This document shows, in pieces, positions 1 to 5,461 of a stretch of 5,461 nucleotides of DNA (positions within the stretch are counted from its first letter, which is position 1; every line of letters begins with the position of its first letter). Origin of the DNA: Paucimonas sp. (lineage in GTDB: Bacteria > Pseudomonadota > Gammaproteobacteria > Burkholderiales > Burkholderiaceae_D); the NCBI GenBank assembly GCA_029266815.1, contig JAQSWC010000307.1, forward strand, positions 1 through 5,461. Direction: 5' to 3'. The notes beneath the pieces are model-generated. The model had not been told where the DNA came from. It saw only the letters and a list, made by a program, of their open reading frames with translations, and made no database searches. The translations under genes and the position numbers were made by a program.

Positions 1-60
1 GGCGGTTCCGATCAGCAGCACTGCAAGCAGCCACACCGCGAAAGTCAGGATTTTTTTCAT
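1..60 (-). CDS. 5' end of an exported or membrane-anchored protein (partial)
   Basis: An open frame reads leftward out of the window from an ATG at 60-58. Only 20 codons are visible. The peptide begins with Met-Lys-Lys, followed by a hydrophobic run (ILTFAVWLLAVLLIG) and a small-residue end (TA). That pattern fits the n-region and core of a Sec signal peptide or an N-terminal membrane anchor. No cleavage site or lipobox cysteine is in view. No clear Shine-Dalgarno sequence precedes the ATG, so the start is inferred from the signal-like peptide. The gene is divergent from nadB, with 84 bp between the two starts. The function cannot be told from this fragment. Confidence 0.55.
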   Translation of the reverse strand, partial: MKKILTFAVWLLAVLLIGTA

Positions 61-144
61 CTGTCTGTCAAATGGATGGCTTCTTAATGCAAAGCCCGCG
101 TCGAAACATTATGCAGCCGCAGACAGGATCATACCGGTTCCCTC
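61..144. promoter_or_regulatory. Divergent intergenic region upstream of nadB
   Basis: These 84 bp separate the left-edge gene from nadB and must carry the 5' signals of both if both starts are right. For nadB, a weak sigma70-like pair can be drawn: TTAATG at 84-89 and CATTAT at 107-112, 17 bp apart, with three and four matches to consensus. On the other strand, CATAAT, the complement of 107-112, matches five of six bases of a -10 element, but no convincing -35 lies upstream of it. No clear ribosome binding site precedes nadB. Everything here is motif inspection, and the individual elements are weak. Confidence 0.25.
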
Positions 145-1752
145 ATGAAGAAATTTGACGTCGCCATTGTCGGCAGCGGCCTAGCAGGCCTTTCCGTCGC
201 ACTCCACCTCGCACAAACCCGCAAGGTGGTTGTCGTCTCGAAGCGCGCTCTGCTCGACGGCGCAAGCAACTGGGCGCAGGGCGGCATCGCCGCCGTGCTC
301 GATTCCAACGACAGCCATGAGCAGCATATTGCCGATACACTGACCGCTGGCGCAGGACTGTGCGATGAAGGCGCTACGCGCTACATCGTCGAACACGGCC
401 GCGAAGCCATCGAATGGCTGATCAGCCAGGGCGTTCCCTTCACGCCAGATGCCAGCGCCGAACTGGGCTTCCATCTCACGCGTGAAGGCGGCCATAGCCA
501 GCGCCGCATCATTCATGCAGCGGATGCCACCGGCCACGCGGTGCAGGTCACGCTCGAAGAGAAAGTTCGAGCCCATCCCAACATCACTCTGCTGGAGCAT
601 CACTGCGCGATTGACCTGATCACCGCTGACAAACTCGGCACCCGCCACGGCCCGCCTCGGTGTCTCGGGCTCTACGTGCAGGACGTCCAGAGTGGCAAAG
701 TGCTTACCATTGCTGCAGACCATACCGTGCTTGCCACCGGCGGTGCGGGAAAAGTCTATCTCTACACCACCAATCCCGACACCGCGACGGGTGACGGCAT
801 TGCCATGGCCTGGCGTGCAGGATGCCGGGTGGCGAACATGGAATTTATCCAGTTTCACCCGACCTGCCTTTACCACCCCTATGCGAAGTCGTTCCTGATC
901 AGCGAAGCAGTGCGTGGCGAAGGCGGGCTGCTGAAACTGCCGGTGGAAGCCGGAACAGCCGCCGGCACGCGCTTCATGGTGGCCCATGACGACCGTGCCG
1001 AGCTGGCGCCCCGGGATATCGTCGCGCGCGCCATCGACGCCGAAATGAAGAAGCGCGGCCTGGACTATGTAGATCTCGACATCAGCCACCAGGCGCCGGA
1101 ATTCCTGCGTTCGCACTTTCCCACGATCTATGCGCGATGCATGGAACTGGGCATCGATATCACGCGCCAGCCTATTCCGGTGGTGCCGGCGGTGCACTTT
1201 ACCTGCGGCGGCGTCGTCACGGATCTTGCAGGAAGCACCGATCTGCCCGGCTTGTATGCTGTCGGCGAAACGGCTTATACCGGTCTGCACGGCGCCAACC
1301 GCCTCGCCAGCAATTCACTGCTTGAATGCCTGGTGCTGGGCCGAGCTGCGGCAAAACATATAGAACGCCAGCCGAAGCAGCAAAGCATGCCGCTCCCGGC
1401 CTGGGACGAAAGCCGAGTCACCGATGCCGACGAAGAAGTCGTAATCACCAACAACTGGGATGAATTGCGGCGGTCGATGTGGAATTACGTCGGCATCGTG
1501 CGCACCACCAAAAGACTGGAAAGAGCCCAGCATCGCATCCGCCTGCTGAAAGAAGAGATCGACGAGTACTATGCCCACTTCCGCATCACGCGCGATCTGC
1601 TCGAGCTGAGGAACCTGGTGGAGGTGGCATCGCTCATTGTCAATAGCGCCCTCTCCCGCCGAGAAAGCCGTGGTCTTCACTACAGCCGCGACTATCCGGC
1701 TACCCTGCCGAAGGCCCTGCCTACCGTTCTGTCACCACGGCGGAATATCTAG
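145..1752 (+). CDS. nadB: L-aspartate oxidase NadB
   Basis: This FAD-dependent cytosolic enzyme oxidises L-aspartate to iminoaspartate, the first step of de novo NAD synthesis. The 535 residues are close to the usual length of about 540. The N-terminus carries the dinucleotide-binding motif GSGLAG (residues 10-15), followed by SNWAQGG (41-47) for the flavin. The TREGGHS segment (112-118) and HAADATG (124-130) are typical of NadB. QFHPT (236-240), LAPRD with the catalytic-type Arg290, HFTCGG (351-356) and GANRLASNSLLE (383-394) are the expected active-site and FAD-binding blocks. They separate it from succinate dehydrogenase and fumarate reductase flavoproteins, which share the fold. A helical C-terminal domain (about 430-510) is present. 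The start at 145 gives the normal N-terminus although no strong Shine-Dalgarno is visible. nadA and nadC lie downstream on the opposite strand. No truncation or frame problem is seen. Confidence 0.97.
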   Translation: MKKFDVAIVGSGLAGLSVALHLAQTRKVVVVSKRALLDGASNWAQGGIAAVLDSNDSHEQHIADTLTAGAGLCDEGATRYIVEHGREAIEWLISQGVPFTPDASAELGFHLTREGGHSQRRIIHAADATGHAVQVTLEEKVRAHPNITLLEHHCAIDLITADKLGTRHGPPRCLGLYVQDVQSGKVLTIAADHTVLATGGAGKVYLYTTNPDTATGDGIAMAWRAGCRVANMEFIQFHPTCLYHPYAKSFLISEAVRGEGGLLKLPVEAGTAAGTRFMVAHDDRAELAPRDIVARAIDAEMKKRGLDYVDLDISHQAPEFLRSHFPTIYARCMELGIDITRQPIPVVPAVHFTCGGVVTDLAGSTDLPGLYAVGETAYTGLHGANRLASNSLLECLVLGRAAAKHIERQPKQQSMPLPAWDESRVTDADEEVVITNNWDELRRSMWNYVGIVRTTKRLERAQHRIRLLKEEIDEYYAHFRITRDLLELRNLVEVASLIVNSALSRRESRGLHYSRDYPATLPKALPTVLSPRRNI

Positions 1753-1774
1753 ATCACGAATCAGGGGTTGCTTT

Positions 1775-1793
1775 CGAAACCTGTTTCGGTTTT
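1775..1793 (+). terminator. Weak candidate terminator after nadB
   Basis: About 20 bp after the nadB stop codon, CGAAA (1775-1779) can pair with TTTCG (1784-1788) across a 4-base loop, and TTTT (1790-1793) follows one base later. The arrangement is that of an intrinsic terminator. However, the stem is only five or six pairs, is AT-rich and has a short U tract. It may act weakly or not at all, in which case nadB could read through into the acpH-like gene 117 bp downstream. Confidence 0.3.
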
Positions 1794-1869
1794 CATTCAT
1801 GAAGACGGTTTACGACACATGCGGAATGTCTGAGTACGGCGATCAAAACGTGGTTCAGACGCTGCTGAC

Positions 1870-2484
1870 ATGAACTACCTTGCCCACATCTACCTGGCGA
1901 GACAGAGTGGCGATGCCATGGTCGGCGCGCTGCTCGGCGATTTCGTCAAGGCCAACCGGGCAGACGCCTATGCCGGTGAAATCCGCCGTGAAATTTAACT
2001 GCACAGGAAAATCGACACTTTTACGGATAGTCACCCCGTGATAACGGACTCCAAGCGCCTCTTCCCGGAAGGACGAAGGCGCTTTGCTGGAATTCTCCTG
2101 GACATTCTTCTGGACGTCTTTTACGACCACGTGCTGGCAGGCAGTTGGACGAACTATTGCGACATCCCGTTGGAAGACTTTGTTGGCAATTTCTACGAAG
2201 AGCTGCTGAGCCGCAATGATGTGCTTCCGGATGAACTGAAATCCGTCGCTGGGCGGATGACTGAACAAGACTGGCTGGGTTCCTACAAGGAGTTTCCGGC
2301 AATCGAGACTGCAATCCATCGCATGTCGCAGCGCTTGAGCAGGAACAACCATCTTCTGCGAGAAGGACTTCACGATCTAAAGGAGCATTACGCCCTGCTT
2401 TCTTCGGGCTTCCATGCGATGTTTCCCGACTTGCAGCTTTATGCATGCAACGAAAGGCGGAAGCTTTACGAAGCCCGGCGCTGA
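1870..2484 (+). pseudogene. acpH: ACP phosphodiesterase (AcpH-like), interrupted by an in-frame TAA
   Basis: The family removes the 4'-phosphopantetheine group from holo-acyl carrier protein. From the ATG at 1870 the frame reads MNYLAHIYLA, GALLGDFVK (residues 19-27) and on to residue 42. It then meets TAA at 1996-1998. Without any frame change it continues as LHRKIDTFTDSHP, then DILLDVFYDHVLAGSW and a C-terminal part ending near HYALLSSGFHAMFPDL, stopping at TGA 2482-2484. Read across the TAA, the product would be 204 residues, close to the roughly 193 of E. coli AcpH, and all family blocks are in order. CAA (Gln) to TAA would need one transition. A GTG at 2038 could restart translation and give 148 residues, but that piece lacks the N-terminus and the LHR..D..TD block, so it is unlikely to be active. 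No strong ribosome binding site precedes 1870. The call is a recent nonsense pseudogene; a sequencing error or stop-codon readthrough remains possible. Confidence 0.8.
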
Positions 2485-2522
2485 TCTTCCGAGTGGATTT
2501 GCGTACAGCGTGGGCTTTCAAC

Positions 2523-2528
2523 AAGGAG
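2523..2528 (+). promoter_or_regulatory. Ribosome binding site of the PH-like membrane protein gene
   Basis: AAGGAG lies four bases before the ATG at 2533. It is a good match to the anti-Shine-Dalgarno sequence, though the spacing is slightly short. It supports the chosen start and shows that this gene has its own initiation signal rather than depending on coupling to the frame 48 bp upstream. Confidence 0.7.
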
Positions 2529-2532
2529 AAAA

Positions 2533-3066
2533 ATGGACACATTCGAGCTATCTTCACCCGGATGGGTGCCAACTGCCACACTGTTGCTGATTGCCGCGGC
2601 CATTCTGGGCGTGATTGTCTACGCAATGAGGCGATCGGCGGCAAGAAAGCCTCACTCGATTATCGTGGGGCTCGCGGTGGCGATAGCCGTCGTCATGCCT
2701 GCCATCCAGCTTTTCATGATGCATGTTCATAGAAGCGCCAATCTGGAACCAGACAGGCTGACGGTGAAGACATCCTTCTACGAAACGGTCGTGGAGTTCA
2801 AGGATATACGTTCGGTCAGGGAAGAAGCATCGCACACACTGCTGGAAAGGATTTCCTACCGCTCCAACGGAATGGGCCTTCCGGGATACCGCTCGGGATG
2901 GTTCATGATGAAAGAAGGAAGAAAACTTTTTGCTTCGGTAACGGACGATCCGACGATTTACATTGCCACGAGCGGCGGCTATGACATTGCCCTCAGCTTA
3001 CCGGACACACAGACACTGGTTCGTCGCCTCGAAGGAGTGGTTCAGCCCAGTATGCGCAACGAATAA
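2533..3066 (+). CDS. Two-helix membrane protein with a bacterial PH-like domain, function unknown
   Basis: I cannot assign a function to this 177-residue protein. Two hydrophobic stretches, about residues 13-32 and 43-63, look like membrane helices joined by a short basic loop (RRSAARK). The Arg/Lys-rich loop suggests it is cytoplasmic, which would also put both termini on the periplasmic side; this is an inference from the positive-inside rule. After the second helix a soluble domain (about 72-170) contains TVVEFKDIRSVRE, LPGYRSGWFMM, a KLFASVTD strand, IYIATSGGYDIALS and a final helix DTQTLVRRLE. The order of strands ending in one helix, and the GY/F..G.F then V.I.T pattern, resemble bacterial PH-like (bPH) domains. 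This is recognition by eye, not a profile hit. The start is supported by AAGGAG four bases upstream. The last 25 bp overlap the 3' end of nadC on the other strand. The frame is intact. Confidence 0.8.
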   Translation: MDTFELSSPGWVPTATLLLIAAAILGVIVYAMRRSAARKPHSIIVGLAVAIAVVMPAIQLFMMHVHRSANLEPDRLTVKTSFYETVVEFKDIRSVREEASHTLLERISYRSNGMGLPGYRSGWFMMKEGRKLFASVTDDPTIYIATSGGYDIALSLPDTQTLVRRLEGVVQPSMRNE

Positions 3067-3908
3067 TCCACTGCTTTCACGTCCTTCGTCAGTACGCCAA
3101 TAGAAATCCGGTCAACCCCCGTCTCGGCAATCCCTCGCACGGAATCCTGGTTTACGCCACCGGATGCCTCCAGCAGCGCGCGCCCCGCGTTGATCTTCAC
3201 CGCTTCACGCATTGCATCCACCGAAAAATTGTCGAGGAGGATGGATTGCGCGCCTGCCACCAGCGCTTCCTTCAGTTCTTCCATCGTCTCGACTTCGATC
3301 TGGATCGGTACCCCGCTGTTCAAGCTTTTTGCAGCGTCAAGCGCGGTCGTGATGCTGCCGGCAGCGGCAATATGGTTTTCCTTGATGAGGATTCCGTCAT
3401 ACAAGGCCAGGCGCTGGTTGCTTCCGCCACCAACACGCACCGCATACTTCTGCGCGAGTCGAAGTCCCGGAATCGTCTTGCGGGTATCAAGGATGGCGGC
3501 GTTCGTGCCTTCCACCCGCTTTGCGAATCCGCGTGTAGCCGTGGCAACACCCGACAGCAATTGAAGGAAGTTGAGTGCGGAGCGCTCCGCGGTGAGTAGT
3601 GAACGAGCCGGACCGCTTATTCCACAGACTATGCTTCCGGCCGTCAGCAGGTCGCCTTCTGCCTGATGCCACTGCACCGTTAGGCGCTGGTCGACCTGTT
3701 TCATGACCGCCTCGAACCACGGGGCACCGCAGAGCACAGCATCCTCCCTGACAATCACCTGCGCGTCGGCGAACGCATCGGCAGGCACCAGCATTGCGGT
3801 GACATCACCCGTGCCGACATCCTCGGCCAGTGCCGATTCGATGTTCGCTTCAAATGCACGCGCGAGCGCATCGTCGAAAGGCGCGAAAGGATTTCTTAGC
3901 GTGCTCAT
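3042..3908 (-). CDS. nadC: Nicotinate-nucleotide pyrophosphorylase (quinolinate phosphoribosyltransferase) NadC
   Basis: NadC joins quinolinate and PRPP with decarboxylation, giving nicotinate mononucleotide, CO2 and pyrophosphate. The 288 residues match the usual family length. Visible blocks are EDVGTGDVT (29-37), LLTAERSALNFLQLLSG (104-120, including Arg109), LDTRKTIPGLR (140-150), KYAVRVGGGSNQR (154-166), LIKENHI (174-180), IEVET (204-208), LLDNF (224-228), LEASGGV (246-252) and the C-terminal RISIGVLTK. These build the quinolinate and PRPP site in the alpha/beta barrel. Gln165 stands where many NadC proteins have His in an NHR motif; I recall NQR as common in betaproteobacterial NadC. 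The ATG overlaps the nadA stop in ATGA (3905-3908), which implies a shared transcript and translational coupling. The 3' end overlaps the convergent membrane-protein gene by 25 bp, leaving no separate space for a terminator. Confidence 0.96.
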   Translation of the reverse strand: MSTLRNPFAPFDDALARAFEANIESALAEDVGTGDVTAMLVPADAFADAQVIVREDAVLCGAPWFEAVMKQVDQRLTVQWHQAEGDLLTAGSIVCGISGPARSLLTAERSALNFLQLLSGVATATRGFAKRVEGTNAAILDTRKTIPGLRLAQKYAVRVGGGSNQRLALYDGILIKENHIAAAGSITTALDAAKSLNSGVPIQIEVETMEELKEALVAGAQSILLDNFSVDAMREAVKINAGRALLEASGGVNQDSVRGIAETGVDRISIGVLTKDVKAVDYSLRILG

Positions 3909-5038
3909 GCCGGGCCGATTCCGCCGAACAGTTTCTGTTCCTTCGCGAGGTCGCCGGACGGCCGCACATTCGCTTTCTGCTGCGCGGCAAAAGTGAGCAT
4001 GCGGTCAATGCACACATATGCTTTGCGACCAATTTCGGGATCCACGTGAATTTCATTGCCGCCGCTCTCGAGCACCGCGGCCAAGTTTCGCAAGCCATTC
4101 ATCGCCATCCACGGACAGTGCGCGCAGCTCTTGCAGGTGGCGCTGTTCCCGGCGGTTGGCGCCTCGATGAAGTGCTTGCCGGGTGCGGCAATACGCATTT
4201 TGTGAAGAATCCCATTGTCGGTGGCGACGATGAATTCATTCGCATCGAGCTTCTGCGCGGCGGCAATCAGTTGCGTGGTGGAGCCGATCACGTCGGCCTG
4301 CGCGACTACCGCCTCAGGAGATTCAGGATGTACCAGCACCTTGGCATTCGGATGCTCCTGCTTAAGCAGTTCAAGCTCAATGCCCTTGAATTCGTCGTGG
4401 ACCAGGCACGAACCCTGCCACAACAGCATGTCAGCGCCTGTCTGTTTCTGGATATAGCCGCCAAGATGCTTGTCAGGCGCCCATAGAATCTTTTTACCCT
4501 GCGCATGAAGATGCGCAACGATCTGCAGTCCGATAGAGGACGTCACCATCCAGTCCGCCCTTGCCTTCACTGCGGCGCTGGTGTTGGCATAGACCACGAC
4601 CGTGCGGTCGGGATGGGCATCACAGAAGGCAGCGAATTCGTCGGCCGGGCAACCGAGATCCAGCGAGCAGGTTGCGTCCAGATCCGGCATCAGCACCCGC
4701 TTTTCCGGGTTCAGGATTTTCGCCGTCTCTCCCATGAACTTCACGCCGGCGACGACGAGCGTCTGCGCGGGATGGTCGCGGCCGAAACGGGCCATTTCGA
4801 GTGAATCCGATACGCAGCCGCCGGTTTCCTCGGCCAGATCCTGCAGATCGGAATCAACGTAGTAATGCGCGACCAGCACCGCCCCTTTTTCCTTCAGCAG
4901 GCGCTTGATGCGGCTCTTCAGCTCGGCTTTTTCTTCGAGCGACGGCAAATCCGCCACGCGTGCCCAGGCGTTGGCAACGCAACTGGTCCCCGCATTCATT
5001 TGCGGACGCTCGAATTCAACGGTCTTGATCTCAGACAT
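3905..5038 (-). CDS. nadA: Quinolinate synthase NadA
   Basis: NadA condenses iminoaspartate, made by NadB, with dihydroxyacetone phosphate to give quinolinate. It uses an oxygen-sensitive [4Fe-4S] cluster. The 377-residue frame shows VAHYYVDSDLQDLAEETGG (55-73), SDSLEMARF (77-85), VAGVKFMGETAKILNP (96-111), CSLDLGCP (124-131), a GSCLVHDEF block (209-217) and a CKSCAHCPWM block (302-311). Cys124, Cys211 and Cys308 correspond to the three cluster ligands known for E. coli (113, 200 and 297), at a constant offset of 11. The offset comes from a longer N-terminus. The start at 5038 has GGAAAG six bases upstream. An in-frame ATG 20 codons earlier (5098) has no good ribosome binding site and adds an uncharacteristic peptide, so I reject it. 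The stop overlaps the nadC start by 4 bp. Confidence 0.96.
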   Translation of the reverse strand: MSEIKTVEFERPQMNAGTSCVANAWARVADLPSLEEKAELKSRIKRLLKEKGAVLVAHYYVDSDLQDLAEETGGCVSDSLEMARFGRDHPAQTLVVAGVKFMGETAKILNPEKRVLMPDLDATCSLDLGCPADEFAAFCDAHPDRTVVVYANTSAAVKARADWMVTSSIGLQIVAHLHAQGKKILWAPDKHLGGYIQKQTGADMLLWQGSCLVHDEFKGIELELLKQEHPNAKVLVHPESPEAVVAQADVIGSTTQLIAAAQKLDANEFIVATDNGILHKMRIAAPGKHFIEAPTAGNSATCKSCAHCPWMAMNGLRNLAAVLESGGNEIHVDPEIGRKAYVCIDRMLTFAAQQKANVRPSGDLAKEQKLFGGIGPA

Positions 5039-5134
5039 GGTGTGCTTTCCAGAGTACGACTCTATATGTGCGCAATGACGGTGAATGCAAGCAGCCATGC
5101 AAACAGGGACATCCTGCAGACGACGAATTGTTAC

Positions 5135-5155
5135 TTTAAGTTAAATTTACTTAAA
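5135..5155. repeat. 21-bp near-perfect inverted repeat, candidate operator for nadA
   Basis: The arms are TTTAAGT (5135-5141) and ACTTAAA (5149-5155). The central TAAATTT pairs as well except for 5142/5148, so nine of ten symmetric pairs around 5145 match. The arms are identical and the odd-length symmetry suits a dimeric helix-turn-helix repressor. The repeat sits directly downstream of the candidate nadA -10 element, where the transcription start would fall. That is a typical repressor position. Known NAD-pathway repressors in bacteria include NrtR, NadQ, NiaR and NadR; I cannot match this repeat to a consensus for any of them. In such AT-rich DNA some symmetry arises by chance, but 9 of 10 pairs is well above the usual background. 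Confidence 0.5.
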
Positions 5156-5183
5156 AACTATTTTTATAGTCACAAAGCGTCAA
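5155..5183 (-). promoter_or_regulatory. Candidate sigma70 promoter for nadA-nadC
   Basis: Read on the minus strand, TTGACG (5183-5178) matches five of six bases of the -35 consensus. After 17 bp comes TAGTTT (5160-5155), which keeps the conserved T-A and final T of a -10 element but matches only three of six. The start of transcription would be near 5148, giving a leader of about 110 bases. A better -10 hexamer, TATAAA (5168-5163), lies inside the spacer but has no -35 at the right distance. The AT-rich surroundings favour a promoter here, while the exact elements are uncertain. Confidence 0.4.
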
Positions 5184-5303
5184 CACGCGGCTTCACTGTT
5201 ACCTCAATGCATCCTAAGATGAAGTCATCAGGTGCGGATTGTAACGGGCGGCTCGCAAGTGTGCCGCAAGTCTATCCGGGCATGTTGCTGTTGTCCTAAC
5301 TCC

Positions 5304-5309
5304 AGGGAG
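5304..5309 (+). promoter_or_regulatory. Ribosome binding site of the right-edge gene
   Basis: AGGGAG, nine bases before the ATG at 5319, is a good Shine-Dalgarno match at normal spacing. It fixes the start of the partial gene that runs off the right end. Confidence 0.65.
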
Positions 5310-5318
5310 ATTGACGAT

Positions 5319-5461
5319 ATGCTGCTTGATAAAACTGACAAGGGCCGCGATGAAATCGCCACGCGGCACAACGGCCTTCCTCCACGGATGCGTACCCTCT
5401 TGCTGCTCATCGACGGCAAGCATCCCATCGAAGAGCTCTTGGACAAACTGGCGGGGATCGG
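5319..5461 (+). CDS. N-terminal part of an uncharacterised protein (partial)
   Basis: From the ATG at 5319 the frame stays open for 47 codons and leaves the window. The peptide starts MLLDKTDKGRDEIATR, continues with GLPPRMRTLLLLIDGKH (residues 19-35) and then an amphipathic stretch PIEELLDKLAGIG. The pattern of a K-T-x-K-G start, E-I-x-x-R, P-R-x-R-x-LL-x-L-IDG and a following helix gives the impression of a family of betaproteobacterial hypothetical proteins I have seen before. The helical segments could belong to a small winged-helix-like N-terminal domain, but that is a guess. No catalytic motif is visible and I assign no function. A ribosome binding site nine bases upstream supports the start. 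It is divergent from nadA and could share its AT-rich control region. Confidence 0.75.
   Translation, partial: MLLDKTDKGRDEIATRHNGLPPRMRTLLLLIDGKHPIEELLDKLAGI

Larger units (their letters stand above)
5039..5318. promoter_or_regulatory. Intergenic control region between nadA and the right-edge gene
   Basis: These 280 bp separate two divergent genes. The part near nadA (5039-5125) is ordinary in composition and would form the nadA leader. The core (about 5126-5175) is markedly AT-rich and contains a long inverted repeat and promoter-like hexamers on both strands. The part towards the right-edge gene (5176-5318) returns to normal composition, holds a clear ribosome binding site at its end and otherwise shows nothing I can name. 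I found no convincing small open frame, tRNA or riboswitch fold in it. Confidence 0.6.

Noticed and set aside
66..71. Perfect -35 hexamer TTGACA on the minus strand near the left-edge gene
   Set aside because: It lies only five bases before the inferred ATG, so a matching -10 would fall inside the coding region; no good -10 is found there.
181..1290. A 369-codon open frame on the minus strand, antisense to nadB
   Set aside because: It lies wholly within the well-supported nadB frame, its translation shows no coherent domain, and long antisense frames are common in G+C-rich genes.
1828..1860. Inverted repeat GTCTGA / TCAGAC before the acpH-like gene
   Set aside because: Six-base arms with a 21-base loop are expected by chance in a window of this size, and no T tract follows.
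2038..2484. GTG at 2038 as the start of an independent 148-residue gene
   Set aside because: The ribosome binding site is weak, and family blocks continue upstream of it in the same frame on both sides of the TAA, so it is the remainder of the interrupted gene.
2021..2644. A 207-codon minus-strand frame across the acpH-like gene and the next gene
   Set aside because: It crosses two plus-strand genes whose products show family-like or domain-like sequence, and its own translation is Arg- and Ser-rich without recognisable motifs.
5036..5098. Upstream in-frame ATG at 5098 as the nadA start
   Set aside because: It has no good ribosome binding site and adds 20 residues unlike NadA. The ATG at 5038 has GGAAAG at proper spacing.
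1..5461. tRNA, rRNA, CRISPR arrays, insertion sequences and phage or defence genes
   Set aside because: I saw no cloverleaf-like tRNA sequence, no regularly spaced repeats, no transposase frame and no terminal inverted repeats with target duplications. The window is ordinary metabolic chromosome.

Overview
The window looks like chromosomal DNA from a betaproteobacterium, most likely Burkholderiales and perhaps an Oxalobacteraceae relative such as Herbaspirillum or Herminiimonas. This rests on the style of the NadA, NadB and NadC proteins, including the NQR variant in NadC, and on the moderately high G+C of the coding DNA. The genus is an inference; no search was run.

The main content is the whole aspartate-to-NaMN branch of de novo NAD synthesis. 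NadB (145-1752, + strand) oxidises L-aspartate to iminoaspartate. NadA (3905-5038, - strand) condenses this with dihydroxyacetone phosphate to give quinolinate. NadC (3042-3908, - strand) converts quinolinate and PRPP to nicotinate mononucleotide. nadA and nadC form a tight operon with an ATGA stop/start overlap. nadB points towards them from the other side, so the pathway is split into two converging transcription units.

Two + strand genes with no obvious NAD role lie between these units. The first (1870-2484) is an ACP phosphodiesterase (AcpH-like) frame interrupted by a single in-frame TAA at codon 43. The second (2533-3066) is an unnamed protein with two predicted membrane helices and a C-terminal domain resembling bacterial PH-like domains. 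Its 3' end overlaps the 3' end of nadC by 25 bp.

At the left edge (1-60, - strand) is the start of a gene whose product begins with a signal peptide or membrane anchor. At the right edge (from 5319, + strand) begins a gene for a small-protein family I do not recognise by function. It has a good ribosome binding site and is divergent from nadA.

The roughly 280 bp between nadA and the right-hand gene hold an AT-rich control region. It contains a 21-bp near-perfect inverted repeat (5135-5155) placed where the nadA transcription start would lie, which makes it the best regulatory candidate here. I see no tRNA, rRNA, CRISPR array, insertion sequence or phage gene. The points most worth a second look are the TAA in acpH, the nadA palindrome and the His-to-Gln change in the NadC active site.
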